Of a DNA stretch of 38,618 nucleotides, positions 1 to 12,600 are shown one piece after another. Within the stretch, counting starts at the first letter, position 1. The number at the start of each line of letters is the position of its first letter. The notes under the pieces are model-generated. The model searched no databases, was not told the origin of the DNA, and was given only the letters and a program-made list of their open reading frames with translations. The DNA is from Ectocarpus siliculosus (taxonomy: Eukaryota; Sar; Phaeophyceae; Ectocarpales; Ectocarpaceae): positions 3,048,967 to 3,087,584 of the forward strand of contig FN649726.1 in assembly GCA_000310025.1 (NCBI GenBank), written 5' to 3'. Made by a program: the position numbers and the translations under genes.

Positions 1-51
1 TTTGGGGGGGGGGGGGGGTCCCGTCGCCTCGTGGTGAACACACAGCCATAC

Positions 52-1880
52 CTAGTCTGCGGGATTTTGAGGTTCAGCGCCCGCTTGATGGAGATGCTGT
101 ACGAGGCTGTGAAGAAGTCGTTCGTCAGGACCAGCAAGTACCCCTGAAGCTCGAACTTGAGGTCGAAATACGCGGCGAGGATGGATCCGCCGATCATCAT
201 GGCCACAGAAAGCTGCCGTTGCCCCGCGAGAGATGTTATTTGGCGGTCGTGACGGACGGATGGTGGCATGTGCGTGTTCCAGAAAAAGTGCAGCATGGTA
301 CCACCCGCGTATATTTTCCAGTCACGGGGTCAGCAGCAGCAGCAGCAACAGAGAAGGCGAAGGCGTACAAACCGGTAGTGAGAGCCGGGACGAGCAAGAA
401 AACGCATAGCACTCTAGGCTTGTGCACGAAAAAATTAAACCAACACATATTGAATTAAGGTCAGTGCAGTCCGCCCTGGGTCAATACTCAAGAAGATGAC
501 GGAAGCCACGTGTTGATCAAAACAAGAAGGAGTCACGGAGCCCCCCTTTTCGTTCTGGACGTAGGGGTCGGGAGGAACAAGATCTCCTTTCCCTGTCACT
601 TCTGTGTTCCTTGGCGAACGACACGTGACCGCGCTTTGCTTCCGTTTCACAGAAGATATTTTCTTGTCATCGTCCACGCAACTACGGTAAACTGCCGACG
701 CGCCGTCTGCTCACCTGCACCGTTCTAGACGTCACCGTGTTCAAAATGTACCTCTCCATGATCATGGTCATGAGGATGCTGAAACGCCTGAGGGCCGTGA
801 ACATCTGAATGCCCACAGGGGGAGGATAGCGGGCGGGTGGGTGGGTAGGGAAGGGAGCAGGAACAGGAACAGGAACAGGAACAGGAACACGCGATATATT
901 AGTCGCGACAAATCGCAAGGTCACCTTTCTGAAAACTTGACCCGTCTTCGCGTTTTTCGGAAGGAAAAAAAAGAGAAAGAAAATTAGCTTAGCTTCACAC
1001 CACTCGTAGCTCGTTCGTCCGCATGAATGTTTCTGCCAAACGCTGCTGATTCAACCGCCGCACTTTCCAAGGGTTCTGTCTCAACTGCAAGACACCAACC
1101 CCAACCAATGCCGTCTAAAGAGGCATGTTGTACACACCCTGTCTCAAGCAACCTCTTGGGGGTCCAATGCACGAACAAACTAAACCATAAAGTGGACCGA
1201 TCGCACCCCGCGTATGTAGGCTGCCATTTTTTAAGTTCTCCAGACCATGACGTCTAAACGGTGGTCTGAACAGCGAAGAAGCTGGTCGGCCCTGCTCTTT
1301 ACAAAACAAGGAGCAGGAGGCTCGCCTGCACCATTCCCCCTTTCGTTTTCGTTTGGGTTTTAGAGGCAGCAACGGGCAGAACTTCAAAAGTGGCCAGACA
1401 TATGCATGTTGTAGCACCGGGAAAAACATCAACTCCCCTCCACATCTGAAGAAGTGGGTTCAATACGTCTCCATTTATTAGGTACTATCACGGAACAAGT
1501 CGCCTTCGGATGCATTGCTGTCGGTAGAAGGCGTTCGCGAGAGCCAGCGATCGTAGGATACGATGAAAAAACTTTGGTGCATGCCCCCCCCATTTCCTAC
1601 AAAAGCAGCACATCAACATTGTCCATCGTTGTCATTGCGTTGGAAGCTGACGCCTCGTCTCGTTTGCTTCGAAGGTCTGAGTGTGTTTGGGGTGCTCAGC
1701 AGGATACTGATATACGGGGCCTCCGGGGGTTACGTGGATGATGTTTGTGTATGATGGACATGATACGTGCGGGGCCCCTCGTGCCTCCGCCGTGCATGCC
1801 ACTTCTCTAATCAACCAAAGGTCTTGAGTCAACCTTCTTTCTCTTTCGGCCTCTGACGGGCTACCGCACCCAAACAGAGT

Positions 1881-1924
<44 letters not shown>

Positions 1925-4900
1925 TCTCTCCTCCTACCACACCTCACAGCCTTCAAAATCAAACTCACGTGGATCCCCAACCAAGTTCTTGGGACGGTTG
2001 GTTGTAGTTCCCAACTTCCTAGCACATTTCTCATTCTTCTCTCACCGGGAGGCTAATTCGTTTCGTGCCGCCCAGCCCGGAAACGGTGTTGAGAAGAAAG
2101 ATAACCATGAGCGGCGCGACGGCCTCCGCAGTTGCCCTGTCAAACCTAGCAAGCTGTTGCGTTGGAGAGAAAGGAGAGAGACGGGGGGCAGAGACGGAGG
2201 TGTTTACTCGAGAGAAGGAGGGGGGCGCGCCGGCGCGGCGATGGTGGTGTGCAAGAGTTGAACGTACTTCGGCACACAGCCAGAAATACACATGAAAAAC
2301 TTCACATACGAATACCGCCGTACCTAAGGGGGGGCGTCGTAATGTCTACCCCGTGTTTCGTCGACGGAATTTGCTTCGCTACCGCTGCTCTCGTGAGACC
2401 ACTCCCACTCCGCATATCCCGATCTCGGCCGACCAGCGGCTCGCAGATCGCTGCATGGGCTACCGGTGCATGGTCCGTAAAGTTCTGCGCCTACCTACTA
2501 CTATCTTGTACACTCAACCGCAAACTGCTTTGGCGCCCACCTGTACGTGCCCCGTGAGGCGTAGCACGTTCACGACGAGGCATGTGGACGTGAATTGGGA
2601 GATGGCGATGAAGAAAAAACTCGGAAACCCTTTGCTCGTCAGGACCAGCTGTGTATCGCGTAACGTCGCCCGGCACGGGGCAAGGGGCGGCACGGCGGCA
2701 CGAGCACGAACCGAAAAGAGGGGTCGCAGATTGGGATGGGCAAGGGCAACGGGGGGGGTCGTGCAAACGTCTGCCGTCCGACCGTCATACTTTTTTACAT
2801 GGAACAAGATCGACAGCCTCACGACGACATCATCGGGGGGTATTGTATGTATGCATACGGGAGAAACGTTCGGGCTGCTGTCAAACGAACTTTAACGTTG
2901 GCTCTCAACGGGGAGGGAGAGGAGAGTATTATGTTTGTGGGTCATTGGCCGCTGCTTGTTTCAAAGCCGTACTGAATACAAGCTGGGCCAGCCAAGACGC
3001 CTACAAAATGGTTGAAAACGATTTACATCACGATTTTTACGAGTTAGAATCTGAAATTTTGACACGTGGTCGGTGTTAGTGAAACGAAGACCTTGACTGG
3101 CCGTACTTTTTTTTTTTTTTCACGAGGTAGCCCTATTAAAGGGAAAATGGCGTATTGATTGGTCGCGATAGGGGGACTAAAAAAAAAAAAAAAAAGTACG
3201 GCCAGTCAAGGTCTTCGTTATACTATAACACCGACCACGTGTCAAAATTTCAGATTCTAACTCGTGACAATCGTGGTGTAAATAGAAAATTGCTTACTGG
3301 CCTCTACACCTGGGCGCAAGGACGAAAATATATATAGGAATATACAGGAAAATGTTGTATTGTAGAGCATATTTTACGAGGCCATAACTTTCGATGGAAG
3401 ATGACCTGAGCCTTGTAACTACCATCATTGTTCTCGCAATGCTCCCAGGTAAGTGCACACCAAATTTCGGCTTAATCTGTAAAAACGTTTTTTATACTGA
3501 TTTCAGTACCGGAAGCATCCCCCACTACACCGCCAATTGAGCATTTAATACCCAAATCAACTCAGATTCGAAAAATTCTGGCACCGGCGCATCCTCGATG
3601 GTCTTCTAAGTGTAGGCACAAAATTTCAGGCCAAAACTCGTGGAATTGGCAGCGTGAGACGCGAAACAACGAAAGTGAGCTTCTTGGCTGGCCCAGCTTG
3701 TATGTAGGGCGGGGGAATGAGCCGCGGGATGGCGACTCAATACCTTGCAGTAGTCATGTCTGCAATGCTTACAAGCATGGTGCACGAATGCCGACAAACA
3801 GCAGCGTGAATCGTTTGTGGTGCGGCTACGTGCACGAGAGGGACAGGGGTGCGACGGGCGCGACGAGGTTGTATGTGTGGCCCGTTCAAAAAATTGCACT
3901 TTACGTGCGGCAGTTTCTTTTCCGTTGATGGACCTAATGCACATGCACACACCCGCGAAGAACCAAAATATGAAGTCTTCCCGCTGTGGGGACGCAAAAG
4001 ACGCACACCTGGAAGAGGCACGCATGCGGTATATACCTGGCGGCGAGCGTATCACACATATGCATACGTGACATTGCCGAGGAGCACGAGCGGCAGCGTA
4101 GACATAGGATTGTGACAGGCAGATGCGTGACAGACACATGACAAATATTGCGCCAGGCTCACAACTTATCCGCCATCACATTCGTCTCAAGCCTTCTGAA
4201 TTTCCCGCAAAAGTGAAAGCACGCAATCATAACACATACATGCACCGGAGCCGTTGATGGCCATGACTTTGATGCGAGAGACCCAGCAGCAGCAACAGCA
4301 GGCAGGGCACGGCTTTTGCGAAGCCAGTCAGTAGCGCGGCGCAAGTACGAAACCTGAAACCGATCCCGAGAAACCATCCTAATAACGCACAGCAGTAGAC
4401 CCTCACGCCCTCGACGGTTTCTCTCGATAGTAGGTAGGTGTGATTTGGACTCGGGGGAAGGTGTGTTTGTGATCATCGGTCTCCTGTTTATTGAGCAGTC
4501 GGTATGCTAGGACCCACTCAACATCAAAAAACACCCCCGCCAGGTTTCACATGACGCATGACTATACCCACGGCGCGCACGTCGTACAGGCTCGGCCCCT
4601 CCTCGTTTTTCATAGCTGGTCTCGGATCAGCGCCCCAGCGGTGATGCGTTTTTTTGTGGTGTTGTTGCGTCTCTGCTTCTGTTTCTTCTGGTTTCACGCG
4701 TGCGCGCGCGCGATCTCCGTTTTTGTGTTCCCCTTTTCGCGGAGAACCGGCGGGGTTGAGGACAACGATTTCCTACGAGTTTAGGGCACAAACGCTTGTG
4801 TGGTACGGCCATCTGCTATCGGAGCACGACCAAAACAGTGTGACGAAGAGCCCGCTATATCTTCTTCCTCAGAAGCGAACAGATCGTCAATGGGTGCCCT

Positions 4901-5689
4901 ATAGATCTCGTTCTGGTTCCAAAAGGTGGGTTGGTCATATCGGCTTCCCGGGGCCCCCGTATCGCGGGCGCAGCTTTGGCCGATACTTAGAGTCTGTTTT
5001 TCTCTCCTGGGATGGAGGGAAAAGAACGGTCGCGCTCTGCGCTCCGCGGCTCATTATAACATTATAATAGCTGCCGATCCATCCTGGATCATATCCATGT
5101 ATGTACCCGTACCCCCGTTGGATGAGATACTACACATACAGCATGCAGTCTACACTCGTAACGTTTACATAGAGCAGCAGCGGGGGGGCCGGTTTAGCGA
5201 CCACAAAACCACGTCGCACCGACGCACCCCGGTAGTAAAACTGCCATATAATTGATAGTTCGGTGTAGCGACCTGCCCTGAATATTGGCCACGTTTCGTC
5301 GTGAAACTAGGGGTCGCTAATCCGGGTCCCCTACTCTGTACTCCGTAGATGTAACGACACACACCCATGATTACAACAAACGCATACACTGCGGTGTGCA
5401 TACGTATCCGCACCTTATTCACGAAAATCACCAACAGGCTCGCTGCGGCATAGAACAATGCCGCCGCAGCCTGCTCCACGAGCGTGGGCGGCGGCACCGA
5501 CGCCTCCTCCCCGGCGGCACCGTTTGCGAGGGCGTCCTTCGTGGTCGAGGGCCGCAGATATTGCTGGCCTTTCAGATCCTCGTCGGAGAAGTGTCTCGTG
5601 GAACGGTACACAACCTCCGTGTTCCGACGAGGGGAAGCCTCTTGGGGGAGAATGAGCGCCTTGCTGTCCTCCCGTTCGATGTCCTTCAT
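52..5689 (-). CDS. SLC35D-type nucleotide-sugar transporter, 3' part beyond window
   Basis: Exons on the minus strand: 5689-5414 (92 codons), 2648-2541 (36), 2153-2046 (36), 804-715 (30) and 212-52 (53 codons plus 2 nt, then donor GTATGG). All four complete introns are phase 0 with GT..AG ends. The 248 visible residues follow the UDP-/GDP-sugar transporter pattern in order: a hydrophobic segment ending LLVIFVNK (73-92), LTSKGFPSFFF, a GLGGTKRISLP block matching the family's GLSSTSKLSLP, MFTALRRFSILMTM (165-178), and FELQGYLLVLTNDFFTAS. Such proteins are multi-pass Golgi or ER antiporters that exchange nucleotide sugars for the nucleotide monophosphate. In a brown alga a role in cell-wall or glycoprotein sugar supply is plausible, but the substrate cannot be read because the C-terminal helices lie off the left edge. 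The first ATG of the exon is at 5689; the open frame extends upstream to 5797 without an ATG. Exons 2 and 3 are both exactly 108 bp. Confidence 0.88.
855..890. repeat. (GAACAG)n hexanucleotide microsatellite
   Basis: About five and a half copies of GAACAG occur in a row, with the last copy changed to GAACAC. On the transporter's coding strand this reads (CTGTTC)n, about 50 bp upstream of the acceptor of the 804-715 exon, so it contributes to the pyrimidine-rich tract in front of that splice site. Confidence 0.9.
1884..1920. repeat. (CT)n dinucleotide microsatellite
   Basis: An almost pure CT run of about 37 bp lies inside the intron between the 2153-2046 and 804-715 exons of the minus-strand transporter. 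On the coding strand it reads as GA. No function is apparent. Confidence 0.9.
2976..3703. mobile_element. Non-autonomous TIR element (MITE-like) in intron 1 of the transporter
   Basis: Identical 22-bp terminal inverted repeats bound the element: ATACAAGCTGGGCC... at 2976-2997 and its reverse complement at 3682-3703. If the outer TA at each end is read as the target duplication, the inverted repeat proper begins CAAGCTGGGCC. The 728-bp interior is AT-rich compared with its surroundings and carries no long open frame that could be a transposase, so it would be non-autonomous. It also contains a strong internal palindrome (3026-3278). The superfamily is not determined. A TA flank would fit Tc1/mariner-type insertion, but a TA pair inside an inverted repeat is not proof of a duplication. 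Confidence 0.65.
3026..3278. repeat. Long imperfect palindrome inside the TIR element
   Basis: The left arm (3026-3120) and right arm (3179-3278) are reverse complements over about 95 bp. The only differences seen are a few substitutions and a small indel near GTGTTAGTGAAACG / GTGTTATAGTATAACG. Each arm ends inward in a T or A run of about 15 bases, leaving a spacer of about 58 bp. Transcribed RNA could fold into a long hairpin. Confidence 0.85.
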
Positions 5690-6633
5690 GGCTCTAGCAG
5701 CACCAGTAGCAGCAGAGGAGACGCCGGGCACCACCCCCACCCTCTCGCTTTTCTGTACTACTGCCGTACCCCTCGAAGACCCTTGTTGTGGGAACAAACG
5801 GGTTGGTTGGTTGCTGCGACTGCGAACTGCGAGCTAGGAGAACGTTGCTTCTGAGGGGATAGTGCAGAGCAGAGTGCGTTTCACAAAGATGCCAGCGGGA
5901 TGGACGAACAGTATCGACAGCAGTGGTTGGGTCGGCAAGACAGACCAGCGTGCTGTGCGTGCTTGTGGGTAACAAACGCACAGCTCACCAGCAGCAGCAG
6001 CACAGAGCGGGCAGGCGGGCCGGCGAAATACCAGAAAATCCGGTAGCGGCGGATCTCCTATCGTTTGGAAAAAATACATTCTGCAGAGCCCCCCCCTGTG
6101 TTGCTTGTTTGGCGGACACAGAGCTAGCACGCTCACTGATTAAACACGACGTGCTTATGTAGACACTATAAATCTAACACGTTCACATAATTCTTGTGAT
6201 TGAACGGTTGGCATCGAACGGTTGTGCCAAGCGGTGCTCCATGGTAGCAGATAGAGGAGGGGGTACGCAAGATGAACGAACCAAAATTTTACGTACCCGA
6301 TGGTATCTTGTTGGGAGACCCCCCAGCATTGAAAGGAGACCGTCGCCAAAAAAGGAGGCGGCCCAGCCGCCTTGGTGGGGCTCTTCAATTGCCGCTCACG
6401 TAGAACAACGGTTGTAAATACCCGCCTCCATCGCACCACATTTGCCGCTGCGTTGGTGTTCGCGGGCACCTAAACCACACTTGCTTCCCGTGGCATCCTT
6501 TATAGTTTTTGCTCTTTGGCGCAGCGTTGCCCCAGCTGTGTTGTCACGATTGCTTCGTCACAGCAGCAAGCAAGGCGGGTTGTTCTGCCCCTGTTCTCGC
6601 CGAGCGGCCGCGGCGGCATTCCTGTAGGACACG
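5690..6633. promoter_or_regulatory. Shared divergent intergenic region between transporter and SH2 gene
   Basis: The 944 bp between the start codons of two outward-facing genes should contain both promoters and 5' UTRs. No reliable core element was found. A TATAAAT lies at 6167-6173, about 460 bp before the SH2 start codon, which is far unless the 5' UTR is long. The first 108 bp next to the transporter are an in-frame extension of its first exon without ATG, probably 5' UTR. The regulatory role is inferred from gene orientation alone. Confidence 0.35.
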
Positions 6634-9600
6634 ATGGAGGACGACGAGGCCGACACGAGGGCGTTCTGGGACTTGATGCAACGCACGACGGGCGCCCGCT
6701 CTGCGTCCTGGGACACTTTTTCGGCTACATTTGAGGTTTGTTATGCGCACAAAGTCTTGGTGAAAGTTGACGAGTTGTTGTTGTTGTTCGAGTTGGATCA
6801 GCATGGTTACATTAGCTGGCAGACACCAATCTCTTGTCCTGTGAGCGCCCCAACTATGGTGCTCATGCAGCTGCTCTCCGTTGTTTCTGCTCTGCGATTT
6901 CGTAACTGTTCTTCCCCCAGAGCAGGGTATTGCGTTTGTTTAGTTGGATAGCTCGAAGAACAGCGAGAGGATTAGAGTCTGCATCTATGGTCAGCTTCGA
7001 CCAGCTTGCCACCGCAACGGAGCAAACATACATGTACGTAGTTGTGCCGCATTCCCGCCGCGACAGAGCCAAGAGAACGCGGCAAGCAATTGCCAACCTA
7101 CGCTCCCTGTCTCCAAAAAAGTCGCGAGAGAGAGGGGGGGTGCTCCTGCTGCAGCCGCGACGGCCACGTCGACATGCATCACAACACATTTCCGCTTCAA
7201 CGGAGCGGGGGATCTGACCACAGACAGAGGCGCCCCTGCCTCCCCAAACAAACTTCGCGCTGATGACGCCGCCGACGGCCGACGCTGTTTCTCTCGCCTT
7301 CTTGCTCTGCTAATCCCATTAGACTTACTTGCGGAGATACTACGCGGCGGAGATGTCGCAGCTGCCCAGGGCCACCCGGGCGGAGGCGGAGATGGTCCTG
7401 AGGTACGCGTTCGACAGGGGGAGCCCCGCGCGGGCGGCTGCGGGAGAGCGCGTAGCGCCCAAGCACCTGGCGCTGTTCCTGACCAGATTCGGCCCCATGA
7501 GGTCTTGCCTTATCAAGGCTGCAAGGTGATATGGCCAAGCGGCATTACTTTGATTGTGTTCCGTTTCGAAAGGTTACGGGCGCGTCGTAAAACCATAGTT
7601 GTCCGCTGGGTAAAATGACTAAAGTGGTATACATGCTCGTCTACTGCTGACTGCTGTAGACTGATGTTCCGAACGCTTTTACCGCTCTGAGTGCCCTTTG
7701 CAAAGATCCCCGCCAATGCGCTTGCAAACTGCTCGCGCAGTAGTCATCCAAATCATCGGCATTGTAGGAACGGCGGCGAAATACAGAATGGCCACAAAGT
7801 TTCAAAATGTTTTGCCGTCTCAAAGGGAGCAACACACGCGAACAACAAAACAGAGACAACCACGGCCGTCCGTCAAGATCGAGGCCTGAAGAAAAACAAT
7901 TTTCACCGTCTAACATGCTGAGCGGGACGATGTCACGCCACTGATGCTGATGCTGCACGAGCGATGTCACATGTTTTTTGGTTCCATTCTCTTCGGGCAT
8001 GGCATCTATGATGATACACGGGCGGAATTTGGTGGTATGTATACTTGACCTTTGTACATTGGGTTGGAATATACTTCTTAGTTTTGGCGCCCCCGTCCCC
8101 CTCGCACACCTTTTCCCCACGGGAGGAAGCCAAACCCTGACGCGAACTATGTGTAATGATACCAGCAGAAGCAGCGATAGCGGCGGCTTCGTTGCTGGGA
8201 CGACACAACGGTTCGAGACGTAGGAGGAGGTAGCCGTGCTGGCATAGCAGCCCCCCCCCCCCCCCTCCTCTTTCCGACACAAGTGTCAGCGGAACGGAAG
8301 GGGCATGAGCCGTCACGTTATTTCCCGCCTTCCGCCTCTCGCTTCGCGTGCTGGTCGGCTTCGCAGGGTCGTGGTTCGATAGACGCCGCAGCACCAAGTG
8401 TTCCAAAAGCACGACGGTACCTCCCCGCTGCAACCACTCGTTTATTCGTTTACGGAGCTATCTTCGTCCTGCATTGGTCTTGTGTATTGCAAGTACAGCT
8501 CAGGTAGCCCCGGTTGGCGCTACTGCGCTTACCCCAATGTCTGGTGCTTTCTTGTCTTGTGGGACCGTTGTATCCGCTTCCCCCTGTTGTCTTCGATTGA
8601 ACTCTCTAGTATGCCAGCCCGTGTTTACCGCACACTAACGAACAGAGCGGGTTCCGCCGCCGCCGCCGCCAACCCCACCCCCCCCTGTCGCCCGGGGTGA
8701 TTCCAGATCACTTTTTGACGAATCCGGCTGCCTGGTGCCTTGGTTCCATGGCAAGTTGTCGCGAGACGAGGCTCGGCGTGCTATCGAGGAGTGGGAGGCG
8801 TCTCGCGGCAACGGGCGGGAACAACGGGGCGTGTTCCTCTTCCGCTACAGCGACTGGCATGTGCGTGTGTAGTGTGCGAGGTAGTTGGTAACAGTTGTCG
8901 AACATCACCAGGCTATTTTGCTGGTTCGGCTATTTAGCTGGTTCCAACACGCAGTCATCCATTGTCGTCTTCCGATTCGCCAGGTTGGTGTGGACGCACG
9001 AGTTGTGTACTACTGGTTCTCGCCAACACGTGTAGGTAAAACCGTTCCTCAAGATCAAGTCTAGTTGTGGGCGGAGGCTCCGTGCACTGCTCTGAGTGCG
9101 TGTTACCAGGAAGAAGCAGGGGAGCGCTCTTATAGGGCCGTCAGCATTACTCCATGCTTGTAGTTGCAGGTCTCCAACAGGTTGGCTACAAGTCGTTTTT
9201 TTTTTGTTCTTTTCGTTATAAAGAAGTGCGGTCTGGTGCGTGGTTGGTCCTTTGCATGCGCGACGGCGACGGCCTGTTGTAAAATGTTTCCCCACGCCAC
9301 CTCGGCGGTGCGCGCAGGTGGGTAAGAGCTCCCCTCTCCCCCCTGCTATCCAGCCCCCACTATGTCCGCATGCCCAGCTTGCGTTTATATGTATATCCAT
9401 GACTACCCTTTTCCCACGGTCCCATGCGCGCAACCCGTTCTTGTGCGGTATTGAACGACGCCAAGAATTGGGAGGGTGATTGCATGCTTTGTTGCGTTAT
9501 TGAACGACGCCCCCTTCTCCCCGTTGCGTGGCCATAGGCCCGATGCGTTCGTTGCCTGACCCACCCTTGCCCCTATCGTATGCTTGCTGCCCTTCTCCCC

Positions 9601-12600
9601 CCTGCGCGCCCCCCCGGCGTCGCTCCGCAGTCGACCATCTGCTTCTCCTTCCGGCGGAAGAGGGGCGAGAGGAGGCTGGTGACCTGCCTCATCAACAACG
9701 AGGGCAGTAGGGGTTACACGCTTCCCGACACGAGCGGCGACGGCTGCTGGCGAGACCTCCGGGAGTTCGTGGCGGAGCAGAGGAGAGGAGACTTCCAGCA
9801 ACCGGTGCCGTCGGCGCTGCACCGGGAGTGCGTGGAGGAGATTGAGGCACGACGGCGAGCTGAGCAGGTAAGGTGGTGGGGGGGGTGGGGGTGGGTGGGC
9901 GGGGGAGCTTACCTAACCGTAGCCCTAATTTCGAAGTACATACCAGCGGTTGACAGTGTCGAGATGGACGGTACAGGCGGCCGCGGCCGTAGAGACACCG
10001 CCAACGTTCGGATGGCCTCAGCCCGTTCCGCTTTCATGACAAGAAACTCGTCAACATGCGCGCGCGCTCTGTAGTGCCCATGGGTGAGGGCACCTTTTGT
10101 GTTCACTTGCATCGATTTGTCTTGGTGGGAACGGCATCCCCTCCCTCGCCCAGCCCGCCGCAGCGGAAGTATGCGCGGCTGCTGTGTGTCCCGTTTTGTA
10201 TCTTGACGCCGTCATCCCCACAAGCAAGAAGTGTTGCCGATGCGCTTATGATTTTTTTTCTGGCTCTTGGCTCTGTCGGTCACTCTCTACCTCTGGCTCG
10301 CTCTCTCTCTCTCTCCTTGCTTGCGTCTGTCTCCATCTGTGCCTCTCCGCTGCGTATCATTGACATCTCCGCGCCCAAGTTCGTACCAACGCCGGAGAAC
10401 CAAATCGCCTACGCTCGACAACTGTTCGGAGAAGCGCAGGTGAGCCACCGTCATGTGTTTATTTCGATGGCGAAGACCGCACGTGACCCCTGTCAACAAA
10501 CGAAAGAAGACGTCAGCCTCTCAGCGGCAGCACAAAATCTGTGAACAATCTTTCTTTCTAGGTTTCCGGGCTCCCCCGAAAGTAGTAGAGCCGCGGATGA
10601 GAAGTGGGGCGGGTGCGTTTGTGTGTGTTTACCGTCGTACGCCTGTGTGCCCATGTTGAGTTTCGCGGGTAAAGTGGCTGTTGACCTATACGGTGCGGTG
10701 ATAGGCGTATCTAGATCGTCCGTTTTCGTCCTTTGTGGAGAGGACTGATGGCGGTTTTGTCCGAATCGCCTCGCGGAGTCGGGCCTTACTCCCCCCCGCC
10801 TCGCTGCCCGACCCGCCATCTACTTTGCACAGACGATGGTGTACAGCAGAGACATGAAGGCGGGGTTCGAGGCCACGAGGATACTGCAGGAGGCCTTAGG
10901 CTTGGTCGAGAAGGTGAAGCAATCAAGTCACGGGCCGGACTGATGTAGCCCCCCCCACGGGGTCCGATGGCATGGTTGCGGTCGGCCTGCTACCACCCGT
11001 GGCTTATATCATCACGCAACGGCAGCGTTTAATTATAGTGCCAGACCCCCCCCCCCCCCCTCGTAACTCCTTTCTCGCCTGCGCGCCCACGCGCGTCTTG
11101 GTCCTCCGTCGTGCCTGAAGCCAAGCGCAACAGCAGTAGCGGGGGTAGTTCGGAGTGCAAACGGAAACTTGCGCTGCTTTCCCACCGACCACCCCCCCCT
11201 GTATCCGGATGATAACACTGACATCCACGTCCATATTTGCCACCTGTCTCCTAGTTCCCACGTGCTTCAAAGTGGTCATGCGCGTCTATTGTGTTGTTTT
11301 GTCGGCGTCGCGGTTGGTTCTCAAAATGTGCGTTTCGTGCAGCGACGAACGGTTATCACACACAGCGCCAGGGGGGGGGGGGGGTATCGGTCTTTACATG
11401 GTTCGACCCTCCTCCCTCCTATTTTTCGTTTTGTTTGCTCAACGAATCGTCGTGCGCCAAAACGAAACAGGTGGAGCATATATTGCTAGAGCTGGAGCAG
11501 GGCCAGGGGGATCCCCAGCTGCAGGCAAAGGCGCTAAGGCTGGGGGGGGATATCCTGTGGAAGCTGCACCGGGAGGAAAAGGGGGTGGCGAGCTACCTGC
11601 GGTGCCTGAACGTTGTGTCGGAAGCGGAAAAAGTCCAGGGCGCGAGTGACCATGGCAGGTGAGGAGGGCGAGGATAAAGGCCGGAGGGGGGGGGGGTCCT
11701 GATCCGGGCGTTCTCCTTCGTTGCGTACAACGATTTGTTTTGTATCCCCTTGCTGTTGGTCTTCTTGTGGCTGCCATATACCTGCGAGGATAGCTGTAAG
11801 TAACGTTGATTCACGACTGGGTCCGCTTGCTTGTTGGAATCCCTCACAACAGTGAAAAATGTACAGCCNNNNNNNNNNNNNNNNNNNNNNNNNNNNNNNN
11901 NNNNNNNNNNNNNNNNNNNNNNNNNNNNNNNNNNNNNNNNNNNNNNNNNNNNNNNNNNNNNNNNNNNNNNNNNNNNNNNNNNNNNNNNNNNNNNNNNNNN
12001 NNNNNNNNNNNNNNNNNNNNNNNNNNNNNNNNNNNNNNNNNNNNNNNNNNNNNNNNNNNNNNNNNNNNNNNNNNNNNNNNNNNNNNNNNNNNNNNNNNNN
12101 NNNNNNNNNNNNNNNNNNNNNNNNNNNNNNNNNNNNNNNNNNNNNNNNNNNNGAGGAGACAGGAGGCGCCCTTGGTCCCCCCTTTTAATTTTTAAATCCC
12201 CCCCCCCCCCGCCCCCCCCCACAAAAAATAAGAAGGAAAAACTGCTGTATCCCTCCCCTCACCACGTGTGCCGTACGTATCTCGAAAACAACGCGGATGC
12301 GACATCAACTAACGCGACGACAACCGCACAACGTATCGACCATGGCGAACGATCTCGGTGAACGTGAAAAAACCCCGAATGAAACACGGCGCACGAAGCC
12401 CTGTGGTGACCATCAGCGTGCTTAGCCACGTCCATCAGTTACTGGCCGAGTACTTTCTTTCGAGGGGGTCGCCGGGGAGGGGTCTGGACCACTTTAGCGA
12501 ACTGGTCGCCTGTACAACGGACGAGGTAAGAGCGAGAGAAAGAGGTGTTCGTGCGGGCGTTCCCAAAGGGATGTTGTACTGTAGCGGTAGCTGTCCCACT

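Noticed and set aside
5690-5797. Longer N-terminus of the transporter beginning at 5797
   Set aside because: The codon at 5797 is TTG, not ATG. The first ATG in frame is at 5689.
7641-8433. Minus-strand open frames of 166-213 codons in SH2 intron 2
   Set aside because: They are antisense to a well-supported intron, with no conserved motif and poly-Gly caused by the C homopolymer.
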